This document shows positions 23,055 through 31,820 of a stretch of 64,000 bases of DNA, in pieces. The first letter of the stretch is position 1. Each line of letters begins with the position of its first letter. Position numbers and translations under genes: made by a program. Under the pieces are notes generated by a model. That model had not been told where the DNA came from, did no database searches, and saw only the letters and a list, made by a program, of their open reading frames with translations. The stretch is from Candidatus Saccharimonadota bacterium (lineage in GTDB: Bacteria > Patescibacteriota > Saccharimonadia > Saccharimonadales > Saccharimonadaceae), in NCBI GenBank assembly GCA_030523715.1, contig JAUNHY010000004.1, positions 1 through 64,000 on the forward strand. The letters are read 5' to 3'.

Positions 23055-25916
23055 CTAGGAGCGATTTTTGTTGTGGTGCTTATTACGATTGCGGTTTTTG
23101 TTCTTTTGGCCGTTCTGTGCGTTCTGGTTGGCTTGCTGTGGATTCTTGCCGCCATGAATGGTCACATCGCCTTTTCCGGACGAGACGATGGCTGGACGGT
23201 CGCTGAGGAGCTCCTCAACACTATTGTCGGCTGGAGCTTCTGGCGCTTTCATATCTTCGTCTTCGTAGAGCGTAATATTTGGGCTGGCTTGTTGGAGTTC
23301 GTCCATCTTGGCGTTAACAAGCTTACTAAGGTCTTTGAGCCCATTGCCGGTTTGCTCTTCCCCTTGAGCTTGATTTGGCGAAATCTTTTGTTTGCGAAAA
23401 TCTTGCTGTGGGGTTGGTACGAACTTATAGCTTGGTTTTTCTTCTTTAGGTTCACTACCGCGAGCACCAGCTTCGCGACCAGAATCAGATAGTTCCTTCT
23501 TCCACTTTTCTGCTGCTTCGATATTGGCACGAATTTCGTTCTCGACATCCTCGCGGGTGCGAGCGTAAGTCATACGAGAATATTTAACGATGCGCGGCAT
23601 AAGGTCGTTCGGCGGTTTTGGAATACTGAGTGTTGTGGCCGAGAAGGCTGGAGTTTTTTCGCCATTAATAATCATCGAAACGACAAAGTGACGGTTGTTG
23701 AGATTAAGTAGGTCTTGTGCTTCAAAGACTGGCTCGAACTGCTTGGAAAGAATTGGTGCATCATCGGCAGAAACGCGGAAGCTAATGGTAGTACCAACGT
23801 TGCCAAAGACGGCATCGCGGACGGCGTCGGTCATCTGACTAGTGTACTGGTTGGCGACCGTGAGATTGAGGCCGTACTTGCGTGCTTCGGATAGAATAAC
23901 GGCAAAAGAATCGGTGGCGAAGTTTTGGAACTCATCTACGTAGAGATAGAATGGGCGACGATCGTCGACGTTATCGATATCGGAGCGGCTCATAGCGGCG
24001 AGCTGAACTTTGGTAACTAGGAAGGCGCCTAGAATGGCAGCGTTATCTTCGCCGATAAGACCCTTAGAGAGGTTGACGACGAGAATTTTGCCCTCGTCCA
24101 TGATCTGGCGAATATTAAAGCTAGACTTTGGTTGACCGATGATATTGCGGATAATTGGGTTGGCCGTGAAGGCGCCGACCTTGTTAAGAATAGGCGCGAC
24201 GGATTCGGTGACCTGTTTTTCGCCCCAGGAGCCGAACTCTTGTTTCCAGAACTGAAGCACAGTGACGTCTTGACAGTATTCGAGAGTTTCTTTGCGGAAT
24301 TCTTTATCGGTAAGCATACGTGAGACGTCAAGCAAGGTGGTTTGTGGGCGGTCGAGCAAGGCGAGCAAAGTATAGCGCAAGATATGCTCAAGGCGTGGGC
24401 CCCAAGAATCACCAAACATGCGCTTGAGCACGCCGATGACTTCTGAAGAAATATTTGGCTTGCGAGCTGGATCGTAAACTTCAAGCGGGTTAAAGGCCAT
24501 CGGGAATTGCGTATCGGCCGGATTGAAGTAGACGACGTCTTTAATGCGGCTCTCTGGAATAAATTTAAGGTTATCTACGGCCAGATCGCCATGTGGGTCG
24601 ATAATACAATAACCCTGATTATGATAAATGTCGCTAAGCGCGAAGAGTGTTAAGAGGCCGGATTTACCGGAGCCAGTTTGGCCGATAATATAAACGTGGC
24701 GTGAGCGATCGCGACGATACATGCCGAATTGGTGTTTGATACCGCGGAAATCAGTAAGGCCAAAGGCAGAAATATTCTCGTCGAATGTTGGGTCGCCGGT
24801 AAGCATTGGCAGCTTGGCCGGAGGTTCGGCGGTTTTACTGGAAGCCCAGACGATGTTTGGTGTTTCAACGTTTGTGTGTGGTAAATGGTAAACCGAAGCG
24901 AGTTCGGAAATATTAAGAATAAAGCCATCATCGGTAAATTGGCGTGCCTTATATGCATCGAGTGCATTTTTATCGAAGGTGGCGCCAGTCATCTTAAAAC
25001 CATTGAGGTTGGTAGAGTTGAACTGCTTGAAGGTGCCGACGAGTGCTTGCATATTAAGCTTAGCGTTCATTTCGTTACTGCCGATGTAAGCGAGGCGAAT
25101 CTTGACTTGGTAACCGAGCTTGGTGGCCTTCTCTTCGGCCTTGGACACGCGAGTTTTGTCGCGCTCGGAAAGCTCTACCTTAACTGGTTGCTCAGAACCG
25201 CCCTCCGGTGGACGCCATAGCGCCGCGAGGACCTCGAGGAACCAACGCCAGTCGATATGGAAGAAATCGAAACCGCCCTTGCCGTCTTTGACGGATTTTA
25301 TCCATTGATCGGACTTAGTGTGCCAATCGTCGGCGATTGGGCGAGTGAGTATTTGTACCCAAAGCTCCTCGCCGCCATCTGGATTAAGCTTGGCGAGCGT
25401 ACCGGTAATACCGGCTAGCGGATCTACTTCAAATGATTCAAAGGTTTTAATTGGCAAAGCGTCGTTTTCGGTGAGGGTTATTTCGGAAGAATAAGCAATT
25501 GGATATTTATCACGATGGTCGACATAATCTTCTTTCATGCGATAAATTTGGACGCTTGGATACTGGGAATAAATCTGCCCTTCTACGAACGATTGAAGAA
25601 TCTTTGGTACCCAAACAAAGAAACGAATTTGGTTGCCCGTGGATGCGATTTCAAACGAAAGATGCTCCTGGACGCCGCCGGAATTTTTGAGTTCGTTTTT
25701 GTCGCGCAGAATGCCGTGTAACGAGGCAAAAAGCTGCTCAGCGGCAAGCTCTTTCTTGTCGTTGTCTTTTGGAATTTCGAGCATCAAAAGGACGCTCTCG
25801 ACATTGAGAACTTGGAGACGATTTGCTTTTTTATGGTTACGAATCGTTAAAATCACCAAGATGACAACGATTGGAATCCAAACAATTGGCATCATGAAAA
25901 AGCGAATAATTGGCAT
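23055..25916 (-). CDS. TraG/VirD4-like type IV secretion-type ATPase
   Basis: A membrane-anchored hexameric-type ATPase of the conjugation/secretion coupling class, 953 aa. One N-terminal helix (VWIPIVVILVILTI, about residues 11-24) precedes a domain of about 370 residues common in CPR homologs. The motor follows: Walker A YIIGQTGSGKSGLL (about residue 410), YCIIDPHGDLAVD, Walker B FYLYVDEFQNFAT, and the TraG/TraD-type LTVANQYTSQM and FGNVGTTISFRVSADDA. The C-terminus is a hydrophilic Gln/Asn/Lys-rich tail. The start is leaderless-type (TAAAAT ends 6 bases before the ATG). No relaxase, VirB4-like partner or pilin lies nearby. A role in DNA or protein transfer across the envelope is inferred. 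Confidence 0.85.
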   Translation of the reverse strand: MPIIRFFMMPIVWIPIVVILVILTIRNHKKANRLQVLNVESVLLMLEIPKDNDKKELAAEQLFASLHGILRDKNELKNSGGVQEHLSFEIASTGNQIRFFVWVPKILQSFVEGQIYSQYPSVQIYRMKEDYVDHRDKYPIAYSSEITLTENDALPIKTFESFEVDPLAGITGTLAKLNPDGGEELWVQILTRPIADDWHTKSDQWIKSVKDGKGGFDFFHIDWRWFLEVLAALWRPPEGGSEQPVKVELSERDKTRVSKAEEKATKLGYQVKIRLAYIGSNEMNAKLNMQALVGTFKQFNSTNLNGFKMTGATFDKNALDAYKARQFTDDGFILNISELASVYHLPHTNVETPNIVWASSKTAEPPAKLPMLTGDPTFDENISAFGLTDFRGIKHQFGMYRRDRSRHVYIIGQTGSGKSGLLTLFALSDIYHNQGYCIIDPHGDLAVDNLKFIPESRIKDVVYFNPADTQFPMAFNPLEVYDPARKPNISSEVIGVLKRMFGDSWGPRLEHILRYTLLALLDRPQTTLLDVSRMLTDKEFRKETLEYCQDVTVLQFWKQEFGSWGEKQVTESVAPILNKVGAFTANPIIRNIIGQPKSSFNIRQIMDEGKILVVNLSKGLIGEDNAAILGAFLVTKVQLAAMSRSDIDNVDDRRPFYLYVDEFQNFATDSFAVILSEARKYGLNLTVANQYTSQMTDAVRDAVFGNVGTTISFRVSADDAPILSKQFEPVFEAQDLLNLNNRHFVVSMIINGEKTPAFSATTLSIPKPPNDLMPRIVKYSRMTYARTREDVENEIRANIEAAEKWKKELSDSGREAGARGSEPKEEKPSYKFVPTPQQDFRKQKISPNQAQGEEQTGNGLKDLSKLVNAKMDELQQASPNITLYEDEDMKAPEAPADNSVEELLSDRPAIVSSGKGDVTIHGGKNPQQANQNAQNGQKNKNRNRNKHHNKNRS

Positions 25917-25952
25917 GCTAATATTTTAGCATAAATGTTAAACTTAAACTAT

Positions 25953-27773
25953 ATGACAGATAAGCGCGACCTCAGGGCGGTAGTGATTGGCGGTGGGACT
26001 GGCAGCTTTGCTGTGTTGTCCGGTTTGAAGAATTATGTAAAACATATTACGGCGCTCGTAAGTATGGCAGATGATGGTGGTTCGACGGGCGTGCTGCGCG
26101 ACGAACTGGGTGTTTTACCGCCAGGTGATGTGCGTCAGTGTCTAGCAGCTCTATCTGATTCGCCAAAATTGCGTGAATTATTTAATTATCGTTTCGAAGA
26201 TGGTGGTCTAAGTGGCCATTCGTTTGGGAATTTGTTTTTGACGGCGCTTGAAAAAATGTCGGGCAGCTTTCCAGAGGCAGTAGATGTTGCGAGCGAAGTC
26301 TTAAATATAAATGGTCACGATGTGGTGCCAGCTATTTTAGATAAAGTAACGTTGGTTGCCGAGACGGATGGTAAAGTAATTCGGCACGAGCGAGAGATTC
26401 GCGAGACCGCCTTCATTAAGCAGCGTCCGTTATTGAGGTTGGAGCCAACACCGGAACCGAATCCAGATGCTCTAAAAGCGATTGCGGAAGCAGATTTAAT
26501 TATAATTGCGCCGGGCGGCCTATATGAGAGTTTGGGTGCGACTTTAATTGTGCCCGGTATTGGCGCGGCCTTGAAAAATTCGCCGGCGCGCAAAATCTAT
26601 GTCTGTAATTTGATGAATCGAGCTAGACATACGGCTGGTTTCTCAGTGCTTGATTATGCTGATGAATTAGAGCGTTTGGCAGGTTGCGAGTTTATTGACG
26701 AGGTGCTCTACAACACGCATGAGCCGAGCCAGAAATTAATTGATAAATACGCTCTGGAAGATGAGTCGCCAGTACTACGTCCAGCTGAAAATGCGGCGCG
26801 TCACTATCGTTTATTGGGAGCGGATTTGTTGTCGCGCACGATTTGGGAAAATGCGTCCGAGAGCGATATTTTGGCAAATCAGCGTGCGTTAATTCGCCAC
26901 GATAGCGACCGGCTGGCACGAAGTATTTTAGGCGGTTACGACCAGCAAGAAGAAGAGGTAAAAGAAATCGAAACCCTGTATGTGGTTGATATGGATCGCA
27001 CCCTGATTCGTACTAGTTCCCTCTTTGATTGTCTTTGTGAGGCGGCAAACAAATTCCAGGATCATTTAGGTGATGAGTTACGAGTAGACTATCAGAATTA
27101 TCTGACAGCGCGCGATACGGAGTTTGCCGAGTTGGATTTGAATAGCGAAAATGATTACGTCAAAATGCGCCTGGCTGGAAAACATGCGACATTTGATCCG
27201 ACCACGGCGCTGGACCGAATTTTATCAAAACGCCAAAGCGCGGCGACGGCGCAAAATGTTTATGACTCGATGGCAGAACAATTGTCCGAAAATGATAAAT
27301 ATGAGGAATATTTATTGCCGGGCGCCGAAGACATTTTGCGCTATATTTACGAGCGTGATAATGCCGAAATGGTGATTCTGACTTATGGCGAGCATGCTTT
27401 TCAGGATGCGAAATTTGCCGCTGTAGTTTTGCCGCTAATTCGCAAACTTGGTATTCGTCCGCGCTTCTTGGCGACACCGGATCGCAAGAAGGCTAGTTTC
27501 TTCTATGATCATCTGAATCGCGATGGGAGTTTCGAGATAAGTGGCGTGTATGGTATGGATAATATACGTGCGCGCAAGGCGGTGCAAATCGGCGACGAGC
27601 GCGACGATATTATAGGTTTTGAAAATTTGGATAATTATCGGGCTTATTGCGTAAAATCGCCGCTTGATCATTCGAATCGCGCTTGGCCGACGGACGAAGA
27701 ACTAGAGAAAAATCACTGTCAGCTATTTGAAGACTTGCGCGAAGTGATAAAAGTTGAGAAAACAATTCAATAA
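25953..27773 (+). CDS. YvcK/GlmR-type protein fused to a HAD hydrolase
   Basis: A 606-aa fusion. Residues 1 to about 330 are a YvcK/CofD-like protein: VVIGGGTGSFAVLSGL, ALVSMADDGGSTGVLRDELGVLPPGDVRQCLAAL, GHSFGNLFLTALE, and IIAPGGLYESLGATLIVPGI. Family members bind UDP-GlcNAc or NAD-type ligands and steer carbon toward the cell wall. After an acidic linker (QQEEEVKEIE) residues about 345-606 form a HAD-superfamily domain: motif I VVDMDRTLIRTS (DxDxT), motif II VILTYGE, a conserved Lys (RKKASFF) and the motif IV-like QIGDERDDIIGFENL. The start at 25953 (MTDKRDLRAV) fits the conserved N-terminus. A shared terminator with the next convergent gene follows. Confidence 0.9.
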   Translation: MTDKRDLRAVVIGGGTGSFAVLSGLKNYVKHITALVSMADDGGSTGVLRDELGVLPPGDVRQCLAALSDSPKLRELFNYRFEDGGLSGHSFGNLFLTALEKMSGSFPEAVDVASEVLNINGHDVVPAILDKVTLVAETDGKVIRHEREIRETAFIKQRPLLRLEPTPEPNPDALKAIAEADLIIIAPGGLYESLGATLIVPGIGAALKNSPARKIYVCNLMNRARHTAGFSVLDYADELERLAGCEFIDEVLYNTHEPSQKLIDKYALEDESPVLRPAENAARHYRLLGADLLSRTIWENASESDILANQRALIRHDSDRLARSILGGYDQQEEEVKEIETLYVVDMDRTLIRTSSLFDCLCEAANKFQDHLGDELRVDYQNYLTARDTEFAELDLNSENDYVKMRLAGKHATFDPTTALDRILSKRQSAATAQNVYDSMAEQLSENDKYEEYLLPGAEDILRYIYERDNAEMVILTYGEHAFQDAKFAAVVLPLIRKLGIRPRFLATPDRKKASFFYDHLNRDGSFEISGVYGMDNIRARKAVQIGDERDDIIGFENLDNYRAYCVKSPLDHSNRAWPTDEELEKNHCQLFEDLREVIKVEKTIQ

Positions 27774-27803
27774 AAAAATACCTCCCTTTCGGGAGGTATT
27801 TTT
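27774..27803. terminator. Bidirectional terminator
   Basis: AAAAAATACCTCCC, loop TTTC, GGGAGGTATTTTT between the convergent genes ending at 27773 and 27806. Confidence 0.92.
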
Positions 27804-27805
27804 GT

Positions 27806-28837
27806 TTAGGCTGCTAGTTTATAGCTATCTTTGCCAACCTTGGTGAATAAGCTTTTATTCTGGAGGTTAAGTAAGACAGTAGTTTCTTTAACTTTGCGTT
27901 CCTTGAGGACTTGCTTGACGATTTCTTTGCGAGAAAGACCTTCGTCGCCAGCGCTCTTAAGGATTTTGGTAATAATGTCGGAAACGGTGCCCTTTTGATA
28001 GCCCCAGCTATCAAGTGCGTAAATACCGCGACCGATGAGAACAAAGCGAGAATCTTTAATGAGCTCGTTATGGATGGCTTGAACGGTAACATCTTTGCGT
28101 TTAAAATCGGAGGAGCTAATAGCCTTTGCAATATCGTTAAAGTGCATTGGCTCCTTATGCTCTTCGAGAACAACATAAATCTTGTCGCGGATATTCTTTG
28201 GGTTGACAGTTGGCCATTTAGTTAGGCCCCATTGACCATTAAGCGTAGAAAGAAGCTTGCTAATGCGAGCGACGGCCTCAATGTGGCTTGGGTGCTCATA
28301 GTTGAGCTTTTCGTCGAGCTCGTCAATGCTGACTGGCTTTTTGTTGGCTTTAATTAAGGAGACAATCTCGTCGACTTTGTTGCGGAGGGCTTTTTCGTCG
28401 CCATACTCAGCAATACCAATTGCATTATGGTATTTGTCGTTTTCGGTAACAATAGTTAAAACTGGAGAGATTTCGCCGAGGAAGCTAAAGTTAGCTTTGT
28501 CAGTTGCGGTAGCTTCGTGGCCAAGGATTTTCTTGGCAAGATCGGCGGCGCGAGCAACACGGCCCATCTCTGTAAGATTACGGATGATTAATTTTTCAGC
28601 AGGTGCGAGGTCGGTAATTTTTCCTTCTTCGGCTGCAATGCGGAGACGAATAAGAATCGCCTTTTCGAGTTGGCGCACGCGTTCGCGTGTAATAGATAAC
28701 ATTTCACCGATTTGTTCAAGCGTTTCCTTATGTCCGTTGAGACCAAACCTACGCGAGATTATCTCACGCTCGCGTTCTTGTTCAATGATACTAAGACTAT
28801 TTTTAATGGCCTTAGCAATTGTTTCCGCATTATTCAT
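27806..28837 (-). CDS. Sigma-region-4 / HARE-HTH regulator
   Basis: A predicted transcription regulator of 343 aa. Residues about 20-70 match sigma-70 region 4, which reads the -35 box: EREREIISRRFGLNGHKETLEQIGEMLSITRERVRQLEKAIL, with its helix-turn-helix. No region 2 is visible, so it cannot be a complete sigma factor. The centre (about 150-200, KKPVSIDELDEKL) and the segment about 225-285 (PMHFNDIAKAISSSDFKRKDVTVQAIHNELIKDSRFVLIGRGIYAL) resemble HARE-HTH/RpoE-delta winged helices. A last winged-helix-like part (LSRKEIVKQVLKERKVKETTVLLNLQ) follows. AAGGAAG precedes the ATG. It may modulate RNA polymerase; family knowledge is thin. Confidence 0.8.
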   Translation of the reverse strand: MNNAETIAKAIKNSLSIIEQEREREIISRRFGLNGHKETLEQIGEMLSITRERVRQLEKAILIRLRIAAEEGKITDLAPAEKLIIRNLTEMGRVARAADLAKKILGHEATATDKANFSFLGEISPVLTIVTENDKYHNAIGIAEYGDEKALRNKVDEIVSLIKANKKPVSIDELDEKLNYEHPSHIEAVARISKLLSTLNGQWGLTKWPTVNPKNIRDKIYVVLEEHKEPMHFNDIAKAISSSDFKRKDVTVQAIHNELIKDSRFVLIGRGIYALDSWGYQKGTVSDIITKILKSAGDEGLSRKEIVKQVLKERKVKETTVLLNLQNKSLFTKVGKDSYKLAA

Positions 28838-28888
28838 GCTACTGCTTCCTTATTCTCCGTCGTTAAGGTTTATATCTTATTTTTAAAT

Positions 28889-28917
28889 ATCTTAACATCT
28901 TAATGCGATGTTGTCAA
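28889..28917 (-). promoter_or_regulatory. Promoter of the sigma-region-4 gene
   Basis: Minus strand TTGACA (28912-28917), 17-base spacer, TAAGAT (28889-28894). The spacer and -10 contain the palindrome CATCTTAA-type repeats (TTAAGATGTTAAGAT). Confidence 0.7.
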
Positions 28918-29046
28918 TAAGTAAATTATTATCTACTTACAACTATATTACCACATTTTTGGCAGACTACATAAAAAATTACATAAAAGTTTAAGCATAA
29001 GCGGAATTGTGGCAGAAAACTTGCATTATTTCCCTGTTTTTGGCAT

Positions 29047-29072
29047 AAAAAATGCCCGGATTACTCCGGGCT
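29047..29072 (-). terminator. Terminator of the 83-aa gene
   Basis: Minus strand GCCCGGA-GTAA-TCCGGGC followed by ATTTTTT, overlapping the last codons. Confidence 0.85.
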
Positions 29073-29312
29073 GGATTGCCGCTCGCGCAGACGTTGAAAG
29101 AGGTCATTCACGAAACGGTCCTGGATTTCGGTGAGTTTTCTGATGTAGACGTCGTAATCTGCATCAGTATAGGTTCCGTCTTGTATTTTCTGTAAGTACT
29201 CCTGTTGGAGTGTGTCTGCCTCGGCTTGCGCTTCGGCTTTGCGCCGCTCTGTCCAGCGGTCTTCGTCGGTGTAGTAAGATGCTTGAGCTGATCTGTTGTG
29301 ATCGCGCGCCAT
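29061..29312 (-). CDS. Small charged helical protein (83 aa)
   Basis: Unrecognised, soluble and strongly charged. It is almost entirely alpha-helical in appearance, with many Arg/Glu/Gln and no membrane segment (core WTERRKAEAQAEADTLQQEY). It starts MARDHNRSAQASYYTDEDR. The ribosome binding region contains eight consecutive G (C8 at 29318-29325 on the plus strand) 5 bases before the ATG. A perfect promoter lies upstream, and its first transcribed bases match those of the 72-aa gene at 91-309. Single-gene unit with terminator. Possibly coiled-coil or nucleic-acid associated; function unknown. Confidence 0.75.
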   Translation of the reverse strand: MARDHNRSAQASYYTDEDRWTERRKAEAQAEADTLQQEYLQKIQDGTYTDADYDVYIRKLTEIQDRFVNDLFQRLRERQSSPE

Positions 29313-29349
29313 AATAACCCCCCCCTTACTAGCATAGGCTTATCTTTTA

Positions 29350-29378
29350 ATTATATCACACTATATCTAAAATGTCAA
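29350..29378 (-). promoter_or_regulatory. Promoter of the 83-aa gene
   Basis: Minus strand TTGACA (29373-29378), 17-base spacer, TATAAT (29350-29355). It sits immediately behind the stop of the gene at 29382-31139. Confidence 0.85.
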
Positions 29379-29381
29379 TGC

Positions 29382-31139
29382 TTATCGGCGCATGCCACCG
29401 TTTCCACCCCTGTTCATACCGCCATTGGTGCCATAGCTAGTAACCGTGCTATTGATAGTGACGGTGGCCACTTCGGCGCCGCCAGTGTAGGCCGTGTAGC
29501 TTTCGCCGGTCTTGATATTTGGCGAGGATATGACAATACTGGCGTATTGTTTGCTTGGCGTATATGTCAAAATTGTGTTCCCGCTAGTGTCTTTTAGGAC
29601 AAATTCTGTTCCAGCACTTGGCGTGCTACTAAAGATGATACAGATGCTATTTTGCGTCGATGTCGTAGATGGAAGCTCGAGCATGCCACTAGAGCCGGCC
29701 GCGATTAGAGTGCCGCCACTTATCTCAAAGGTGCCGTCATGATCAAGTGCGCCATTGCCGTTATTAGTTGGGCCGTCGACGGCGATGTAACCGCCCGTGA
29801 TATACATGGCGCCATTGGAGTCGAGGCCATCGCCGCCTGCGTTAACATTTATGGTTCCACCATTAATGGTTAGCGTGCCGGTGCTACTACTAAAGAAGCC
29901 CTGCCCTTGGCGACCATTAGTGCTAGAAGAATCGTTACCACCGGCTGCATTGAATCCATCGTCGCTAGCAACGATATTGATTGTGCCCGCGTTAATTGTG
30001 ATTTCAGCCGATTCGATGCCTTCGTAGCTTTGGGCAATATCTATGGTGCCACCGTTTATAGTAAGGCTTGTATTGGCATGAATGCCATCGTCGCCGGATT
30101 TAATACTAAAAGTGCCGCCATCGATGACGATGTTGGTGTTGGAGTGTAGCGCATCGTCGCTGGTACTAAGAGTGAAAGTGCCGCCGCTGATAAGAACATA
30201 TTTCTCGGCTTTGACGCCTTTGGCCGAAGTGTTGCTTTCGGAATTTGCGTTAGTGCCGCGCCAATTGCCCCACTGCGAATAATTTGTGCTAGTGTTTTTA
30301 GCGCCGCCACCAGTAGTGATGTTGAAATTTCCGCCTGTAATAGAGACGCGCGTTTCGGCTTGAATAGCGTCGCCGACAGAATTGATTGTAATATTTCCGC
30401 CATCAATAGCGATATAGCCGAGCTTAGTGTCGCTGTCGTTATTGGATTTAATCCCGTCGTTGTCGCAAGTGATATTAAGCGTGCCGTCTTTAATAGCAAC
30501 GTAATCTTTGCCCATTAAACCATTCCTGCTAGCAGTAATATTGAATGTGCCACCAAGAACCTGAAGATAATCTTTGGAATGGATGCCGTGATAATGATTG
30601 CCGTTGATAGTTATTTCACCATTGCCAATGAGTGCGATATTTCCCTTGCTATAAACGGCCGCATCGACATCTTCGGTACCGTAATTTTCGGAATAATTAG
30701 TGCCGTCCGAAATGGTATTAGTAGTGTTTTCGGTAGCGGCCAAATAGAGCGTAGCGACTTTGGTAGCATAAATAGCTGCGCCGTTATCATTGGAGATATT
30801 TGCGCCATCTAACACGAGGTAGACATCGGATTTTTCGGCATTGACAGTTATTAGCTCAGTAAAATCTCCTTTAAGCACATAGACGCCCTTGTTGCTGATA
30901 GTAACTGAACCGTTTTTGGCGACTGCCCCAGAGCCATTTATGGAAATTTCGCCATTTTCGGAAGTTATATAAGTTGCGTTCGATAGATCGAGCGTATCGG
31001 ACAGATATTCAATGTTTATTTCGGATACGTCGTCTGAGCTAGTATTTGAATTATTTTGAAAAATTATACATGCAATGAGAATGCCGATAGCAAGGAGAAT
31101 AACTGCGCCAATGATGGCGAATAATTTTTTTCTAGGCAT
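29382..31139 (-). CDS. Cthe_2159-like beta-helix surface protein
   Basis: An exported carbohydrate-binding-type protein of 585 aa. An N-terminal signal anchor (KLFAIIGAVILLAIGILIACII) is followed by a long right-handed beta-helix built of short repeats around GG(T/N)(I/F)NI and DGIHA / DALHS turns (for example VLISGGTFTLSTSDDALHSN, about residue 330). This is typical of the Cthe_2159 family, which binds acidic polysaccharide and calcium. The C-terminus is Gly/Arg/Asn-rich (GGMNRGGNGGMRR). It is the last gene of a three-gene set with the DUF4956 membrane protein (8 bases upstream) and the VTC polymerase. A role in a surface polymer or in adhesion is inferred. Confidence 0.85.
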   Translation of the reverse strand: MPRKKLFAIIGAVILLAIGILIACIIFQNNSNTSSDDVSEINIEYLSDTLDLSNATYITSENGEISINGSGAVAKNGSVTISNKGVYVLKGDFTELITVNAEKSDVYLVLDGANISNDNGAAIYATKVATLYLAATENTTNTISDGTNYSENYGTEDVDAAVYSKGNIALIGNGEITINGNHYHGIHSKDYLQVLGGTFNITASRNGLMGKDYVAIKDGTLNITCDNDGIKSNNDSDTKLGYIAIDGGNITINSVGDAIQAETRVSITGGNFNITTGGGAKNTSTNYSQWGNWRGTNANSESNTSAKGVKAEKYVLISGGTFTLSTSDDALHSNTNIVIDGGTFSIKSGDDGIHANTSLTINGGTIDIAQSYEGIESAEITINAGTINIVASDDGFNAAGGNDSSSTNGRQGQGFFSSSTGTLTINGGTINVNAGGDGLDSNGAMYITGGYIAVDGPTNNGNGALDHDGTFEISGGTLIAAGSSGMLELPSTTSTQNSICIIFSSTPSAGTEFVLKDTSGNTILTYTPSKQYASIVISSPNIKTGESYTAYTGGAEVATVTINSTVTSYGTNGGMNRGGNGGMRR

Positions 31140-31147
31140 TTGCCCTC

Positions 31148-31819
31148 CTATAAGGTGTTATCTTCAACAATTGGTGTGCTGAGAACGACTTTGAGGTTGC
31201 CATTCTTAGTGCGGAGTTCGTCAATAAAGTCGCGACCAGAGACATCGTTTTTCATTTCTACTTCGTAGACTAATTCATAGAGACTGCCCATATTGATGGT
31301 CTTACATTTAATAAGGGTAGCTTCGTTGGTGTATTTTTCGATAATTTTGTCGAACATTTTTTCGTAATCGAGGTCTTCTGGGACGACAACTTTAAGGCGT
31401 TTGATATTTTTACCTTCCGCGAAGTGGAGACGGCTGGCAATGAGTAAAATAACACAGGTCGCAACTGTAAAGACGACAGCGAAGAGGATTTGACCCATAC
31501 CGAGCGCAAGACCGATGGCCATTGCAAAGAATACGCTAATAAGTTCGCGGGCGTTACTCTTGATACTGCGGAAACGAATGAGACTAAAGGTGCCAAGAAT
31601 GGCGATGCTGGTACCAAGGTTGCCGTTTACCATTACGATAACTACTTGTACGAGGACTGGGAAAATCGCAAGTGCGGTTAAGAATTTCTTATTTGATCGG
31701 CCTTCGGCGGCGTGCGTGAGTGCGACCAAGATGCCTAATACGAGTGCGACGCCAAGACAAATCAGCTCGCTTTTAATATCGAATACTCCTGAATCTGAAC
31801 TTAATATACTTTCAAACAT
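31148..31819 (-). CDS. DUF4956 membrane protein
   Basis: Integral membrane protein of 223 aa with four to five helices in the first 130 residues (ELICLGVALVLGILVALT, FLTALAIFPVLVQVVIVMV, ISVFFAMAIGLALGMGQI, LFAVVFTVATCVILLIAS). The family-typical loop GTFSLIRFRSIKSNARELISVFFAM is present, followed by a cytoplasmic ferredoxin-like domain of about 90 residues (KVVVPEDLDYEKMFDKIIEKY). This family regularly neighbours VTC-domain proteins and Cthe_2159 or CotH-type surface proteins, as here. It lies 1 base downstream of the VTC gene. The molecular role is not known; transport or assembly of the polymer is an inference. Confidence 0.88.
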   Translation of the reverse strand: MFESILSSDSGVFDIKSELICLGVALVLGILVALTHAAEGRSNKKFLTALAIFPVLVQVVIVMVNGNLGTSIAILGTFSLIRFRSIKSNARELISVFFAMAIGLALGMGQILFAVVFTVATCVILLIASRLHFAEGKNIKRLKVVVPEDLDYEKMFDKIIEKYTNEATLIKCKTINMGSLYELVYEVEMKNDVSGRDFIDELRTKNGNLKVVLSTPIVEDNTL

Positions 31820-31820
31820 G

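Noticed and set aside
23028-23492. Plus-strand frame of 154 codons with GGAGG before its ATG
   Set aside because: Almost all of it is antisense to the coding end of the TraG-like gene, its hydrophobic look is the mirror of an Asn/Gln/Lys-rich tail, and the GGAGG belongs to the stem of the bidirectional terminator at 22990-23027.
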